From positions 38,526 to 71,699 of the forward strand of contig JAIPMN010000595.1 in the NCBI GenBank assembly GCA_020650975.1: a stretch of DNA of 33,174 bases. Direction: 5' to 3'. A program made the translations under genes and the position numbers. The stretch's first letter is position 1. Each line of letters starts with the position of its first letter. The notes beneath the pieces were generated by a model. The model was not told the origin of the DNA. It saw nothing but the letters and a program-made list of their open reading frames with translations, and searched no databases. Source of the stretch: Apostichopus californicus (lineage: Eukaryota; Echinodermata; Holothuroidea; Aspidochirotida; Stichopodidae). Below, in pieces: positions 29,344 through 33,174 of this stretch.

Positions 29344-31579
29344 CAGCGAATATTTGGCAGGTTTACCTCTTAAAGTCAAATAGTCTTCTTTTTCTTTCAT
29401 ATTTCAATCTCTTTCTGTTCATTTTTTAAGTGATGTCATAGTTGGAAACGCTGAGAGATTTTTGTAAGAAAAAATAACTACAGGTCCCTGTGCATTCCTG
29501 AGGCAGTAAATGATTACCCAGAAACTGAAACTTGAAAATATCAAATCATGAATCCAGATATACTAGCAGATCAGTGAGCATCAGTTAACCATGAACTGGT
29601 CTTGTCACAGATTGTGTTGGTTTTGTGGTAGCATGAGTGAGCCAAATAGAAGGCCAAAAGATAATCACTTGTACAGCCAACCAACCACAGCAAACGTCTC
29701 TGTTATATCGTGGGGTAGTTAAGGCCCTCGATGACAGGGGTAAGCACCTCCAAAACTTGTGCAGAGTCGATTCCAGTTGTAACACAAACTGTTCTACTTC
29801 ACCATGGTAACCATGACATGTTGGTGGGAAAATGCACAATTTGAAGAAAGAAAATAATACCATTTTCAATGTTGGATTAAATGTGAGCTACCTCTATACA
29901 GTGTTATGGGTATATAACTGAAGGATGGTGATCTCTTAAAATCTCAAGTCAGCCAAGCCTGTATGCTGTTCTTGGAAGTTATGTTAAAATGCAAATGGTG
30001 AAAGAGAAATTTTTCTGCTTAAAGGTCACCAGTCTTGCCCTCAAATATGCTAGAAAAGTCTAATAATGGTCACTCATGCTCCAACGTCAAGAAGCATTTT
30101 CGTTACCACCCTTAAAGTATTTTTCCTGATTAAAACATACGATTTTCATAATTACAACAATTCAATGTCCAAAAATGATTTGGAGATTTAAAAGACTAGC
30201 AGGAAAGTACTTTTTAAAATTGTTAGTAAGTTGTAGAATGCTAAGATTTGGTGCCAATACTTATGACCTTCAACAACTGTTCTTTAAGCCACCTTGTATA
30301 GCCTAACACATAAATGTGTATATATAAAATTGATGCCTAAGCTTAACATAATGGAACCTTTCTTTAAGCCATTTTTCTCACCTTAACCTCCCATATGAAT
30401 GCTATGATATTATAAAGAGTTATACTGCCCATGTTTGTAGATAGTGTTTGAGCAATGTGACATGAATGAAATAACAATTTTTTTAAATCATTTTTGTTGT
30501 TGAAATAAACAAAGTTAACTCACAGTGCTATTTTAGTAGAAACAAAATTGAAAGCATTTACCAAGTAGTTGCCAGTCTCTGTCATTACTAAGGAGTTTTT
30601 TTGTATTATTTTGTATATTTTCCCTCCGATGTGGGTTTCTTTGCACATTTTTTGCTGATGCCCCAAGACCATCTCCCCCCCCCACTTCCCCCTCCCTTCC
30701 AGTCTATTTTTCATTATGTTTCTGTCTACTCTGTTTGAATTTTTGGCCAGAGCTCTTGCAGGAGTAACCTTGATTTAAAACAAATTTTACATTTTAGTCT
30801 CACATTATCACACGTTCACTACTGACTCGAACAGTTGATATTTTGAGACTAAATCCCTCCGCTTTTACATCATAATTTGCTCGTGTTAGTAAGGAATAAT
30901 ATTTTGGCACAGAGCTTACAAATCTTTTGTCCTTCTTCACCATTCCATTGATCTATTTTATCTTGAAATTGTTATCTTTTTGTGCAGTGATGATATCACT
31001 TGTATGTGTGTGCGTGTGTGTGCGTTTGTCGATAGGTACGACTATTGTACATTACTCAATTATATGATATATCAAATTTTAGTTCAACAAAAAGTACTCT
31101 AGTTTAGACTTTCAGAAACATCTCACGAACCCCCTGGGATGGACCCACGCACCCCCTGGGGATTCATGCACCCCAGTTAGGGAACGGAACCCCTGATTTA
31201 AACAAATGGGGCTCTCCAAATGTTTCTACAGAGGGGGGGGGGGGGAGGGGTGGTGGGGAATGTAGCCCGTACATATATACTTTTAATCATGTTATATTTT
31301 ATTAAGGTGTGAATCCCATTCCAGCCAGTGAGTTTTTTTTTCGTTTTTTTTTTCAACTTTTCATTTCTTTGGACATCTTGCTCTTGTTACAATTTAAGAA
31401 TTTCTTTTACTTTTGATCTGAGCATTGTGATAGCTTTCCTCTTGAGCCAAATTTAAACTTGTAGTTACCATATCATTCAATTAATTCGAGCCGGTATATA
31501 TTAAAGGTATACTTTGGGTTACATTTCAAGTTTATAGCGTGAGTACAACAATGAAATGCAGCTTGTTAAGTGTCGAGAT
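29344..31579. other. 3' UTR and flank of the C11orf54-like gene
   Basis: ATTAAA at about 29876 and 30130 and AATAAA at 30504-30509 are candidate polyadenylation signals. A GT microsatellite lies at about 31003-31026. Near 31125-31195 a hAT-like end, reading CAGGGGTTCCGTTCCC on the minus strand, finishes at 31195. A G-run follows at about 31232. Open frames in this stretch look accidental. Confidence 0.45.
31572..31579. repeat. Left target-site duplication GTCGAGAT
   Basis: Exact 8-bp match to 31946-31953 on the far side of the MITE. Confidence 0.8.
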
Positions 31580-31945
31580 CAGTGGCGTAGGAAGGTACTT
31601 TTGAGTGGGGGGGCTGAAGACTGATGGCCGGCCTGGGGGAGGGGTCTAAGGGGAGAGGGTGTCCCCCTCCCCTTTGGATTTTTTTTGCATTTCCAGGTGG
31701 CCTCACATGCAATTTGGTGCAATATAGCACACTTCAACACCCACTCCATTTGTAAATAATTTTGCATTTTCACCTGGCCTTAGATGCAATTTGGTGCTCC
31801 AAATGAGATTTTTTTTCTCCTTTGGAAATGAAAAAGGGGTTTTCTGACTTGCGGAGCGGGGGGGGGCGGAATGATACTTCCGCCCCACCATATTTTTCAC
31901 TGGGGGGCTGGCGCCCCCCAGCCTCCCCCGGTTCCTACGCCCTTG
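31580..31945. mobile_element. hAT MITE, 366 bp, complete
   Basis: Begins CAGTGGCGTAGGAAGG and ends so that the reverse complement reads CAAGGGCGTAGGAACC. It is flanked by exact 8-bp duplications GTCGAGAT. CARNG-type termini plus an 8-bp duplication are diagnostic of the hAT superfamily. The interior is rich in G/C runs with no transposase. Two internal segments repeat each other (GCATTTCCAGGTGGCCTCAC at about 31687 and GCATTTTCACCTGGCCTTAG at about 31764, each followed by ATGCAATTTGGTGC). Open frames across it are not genes. Confidence 0.88.
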
Positions 31946-31953
31946 GTCGAGAT
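31946..31953. repeat. Right target-site duplication GTCGAGAT
   Basis: Exact partner of 31572-31579. Confidence 0.8.
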
Positions 31954-33102
31954 ACTGTTGTGCGCTTTAGTCAGTACTTATTAGTACATGTTTTGATGTG
32001 TAGTATTTCGGTAAAGAAGAGCTCCAATAATACTCCAAGTGAGGGAGTTGCTAAAGGTCATCAGAATGGTCGCCAAATTTTAGCAAATTTTTTTAAATTG
32101 CTAGAAGTTTTAAAAGAACTTTAGAAGTATCAGTAGAGTTGACATTTGAGCATGGGTGACCATAATCTCACTTTCTAGCAGTTGAATCTAATACCCCAAA
32201 GAAAATTGTTGTGTTACAACTGTTTTTATCATGATTTTGTGGTGTCTCAGAAAGCCAAAAGTTTATTCCCACTGCTATGTAGTTTTCTGGTTTTGCTAGT
32301 ATTGTGAACATATTATTAAGTATGAGAATCTCTCTTGGGAATACCTGCTACTAATGATGAAGTGTGGTACCACCAAATTGTGGCAAATTTAGCACAAGCC
32401 CCTCTTCTTTGAGGCCACTACTAACCAGGCCAGCCAGCTAGGACACACAAGTTTCTAGTACTAGTCCTTGTCTCTATACATCGTCAGGCTCCAAAGCACT
32501 TGAAGGGACAGTATAAATAGTTCCGAAACCCCTGTCTAGTAGAAAACTGGATGATTCTATTGTCCTTGCAAGTGTGTTAAAGTATGATATATGAAAGTAA
32601 CATAGTATCTTAAGGAATAATTAGTAGAATTAATTAGTCAACTTAAATTGATATTGTTGACTACTTTGTAGTTGGTTTTAGTTTCAATAATGGTTAGCTT
32701 AGTCGTCAAAGTTGTGTATGTTGTGGTGTTTGCAAAGGTGGCATAGCAGTATCCAAAACATTTGCTTGTAATGAAGCCATCTCCAAAAACCAAATAGGAA
32801 TTTAAAGCCAATTTAAATTATCAATTTGTTTCCTTGCTTGTTTTCTTTCTATTTTTTAGATCATTTTCATTTGCAATTAAGCCAATCATGGATCATATTG
32901 CCAATAAATATGGTTTGGAGAAATATATTTCACCTGTAGTTGTCGTTATTTAGTAGTAATACGCAGGGGGATCTTGGACGACAATGTCCCCCAAAAGTTC
33001 GATTATGCCCCCTTCTATTTTTCTTTCAAATCTATGGTTTCAGTAATGTAACCGATTGGCATATGCCCTCGTCGGGTCGCTACAATGTTAGCTTATGTAC
33101 AA
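31954..33102. other. Intergenic, no gene recognised
   Basis: AT-rich. A C/G-run-bearing stretch at about 32965-33015 looks like further MITE debris. Confidence 0.3.
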
Positions 33103-33174
33103 GCGGCCTGTTGGTTTAGAGGTAGGGCTCTGGTTTTGTGTGCGCGAGGTTACGGGTTGACGGGGAATCGAACC
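33103..33174 (+). repeat. tRNA-like (SINE-type) sequence at the window edge
   Basis: TGGTTTAGAGG at 33112-33122 fits a pol III A-box. GTGTGCGCGAGGTTACGGGTT, about 37 bp further, resembles the anticodon-arm to T-arm part of tRNA-derived SINEs, but the B-box is degraded there. GGAATCGAACC at the very end is an exact B-box on the opposite strand. The rest is outside the window. Confidence 0.4.

Noticed and set aside
31822..32124. 100-codon frame across the hAT MITE end
   Set aside because: It crosses the element border and is composed of MITE low-complexity sequence.
1..33174. CRISPR arrays, bacterial operons, rRNA
   Set aside because: No spacer-regular repeats, no ribosome-binding-site-led gene strings and no rRNA-like blocks. 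Spliced genes show the window is eukaryotic nuclear DNA.

Overview
The window is eukaryotic and looks like an invertebrate deuterostome, most probably an echinoderm. Three things point there: a tandem array of single-exon class A GPCRs resembling the lineage-expanded sensory GPCR clusters described in echinoderms, a spliced zinc-ester-hydrolase gene with short exons and long introns, and dense short DNA transposons in AT-rich sequence sprinkled with TAGGCCTA palindromes. The species was not identified; this is inference from gene content.

Positions 1-15740 hold four intact, intronless, same-strand seven-transmembrane receptor genes (1641-2549, 6934-7911, 9950-10906, 14820-15737). They share signature motifs (KITTESQ-type loop 1, ALDKLL at the DRY position, YLWIG in TM5, EWKGIRIA before TM6), so they are recent paralogues. 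A fifth, destroyed copy is visible as a duplicated 5' flank (about 11670-12815) that runs into the start codon and roughly the first 20 codons and then stops. Between the genes are a 538-bp foldback element with 8-bp flanking repeats, a decayed CR1/Jockey-like LINE with an intact YADD box, and several hAT-type ends.

Positions 15740-20480 contain no recognised gene. They hold AT-rich repeats, a 471-bp hAT-like MITE, and the first of two oppositely oriented copies of a roughly 360-bp MITE.

Positions 20486-29343 hold an eight-exon gene for the C11orf54/PTD012 (DUF1907) family. Every junction is GT-AG and in frame, giving a 306-residue product with the zinc-binding histidines in place. Its introns carry the second copy of the 360-bp MITE, a dispersed repeat with regularly spaced AGGTCA half-sites, and a (GATAA)n LINE tail.

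Positions 29344-33174 are the 3' flank with transposon debris, including a clean 366-bp hAT MITE with 8-bp target duplications. A tRNA-like, SINE-type promoter lies at the edge.

The GPCRs and the hydrolase have no evident functional link. The GPCR array is a sensory-type tandem family and the hydrolase is a conserved single-copy neighbour.
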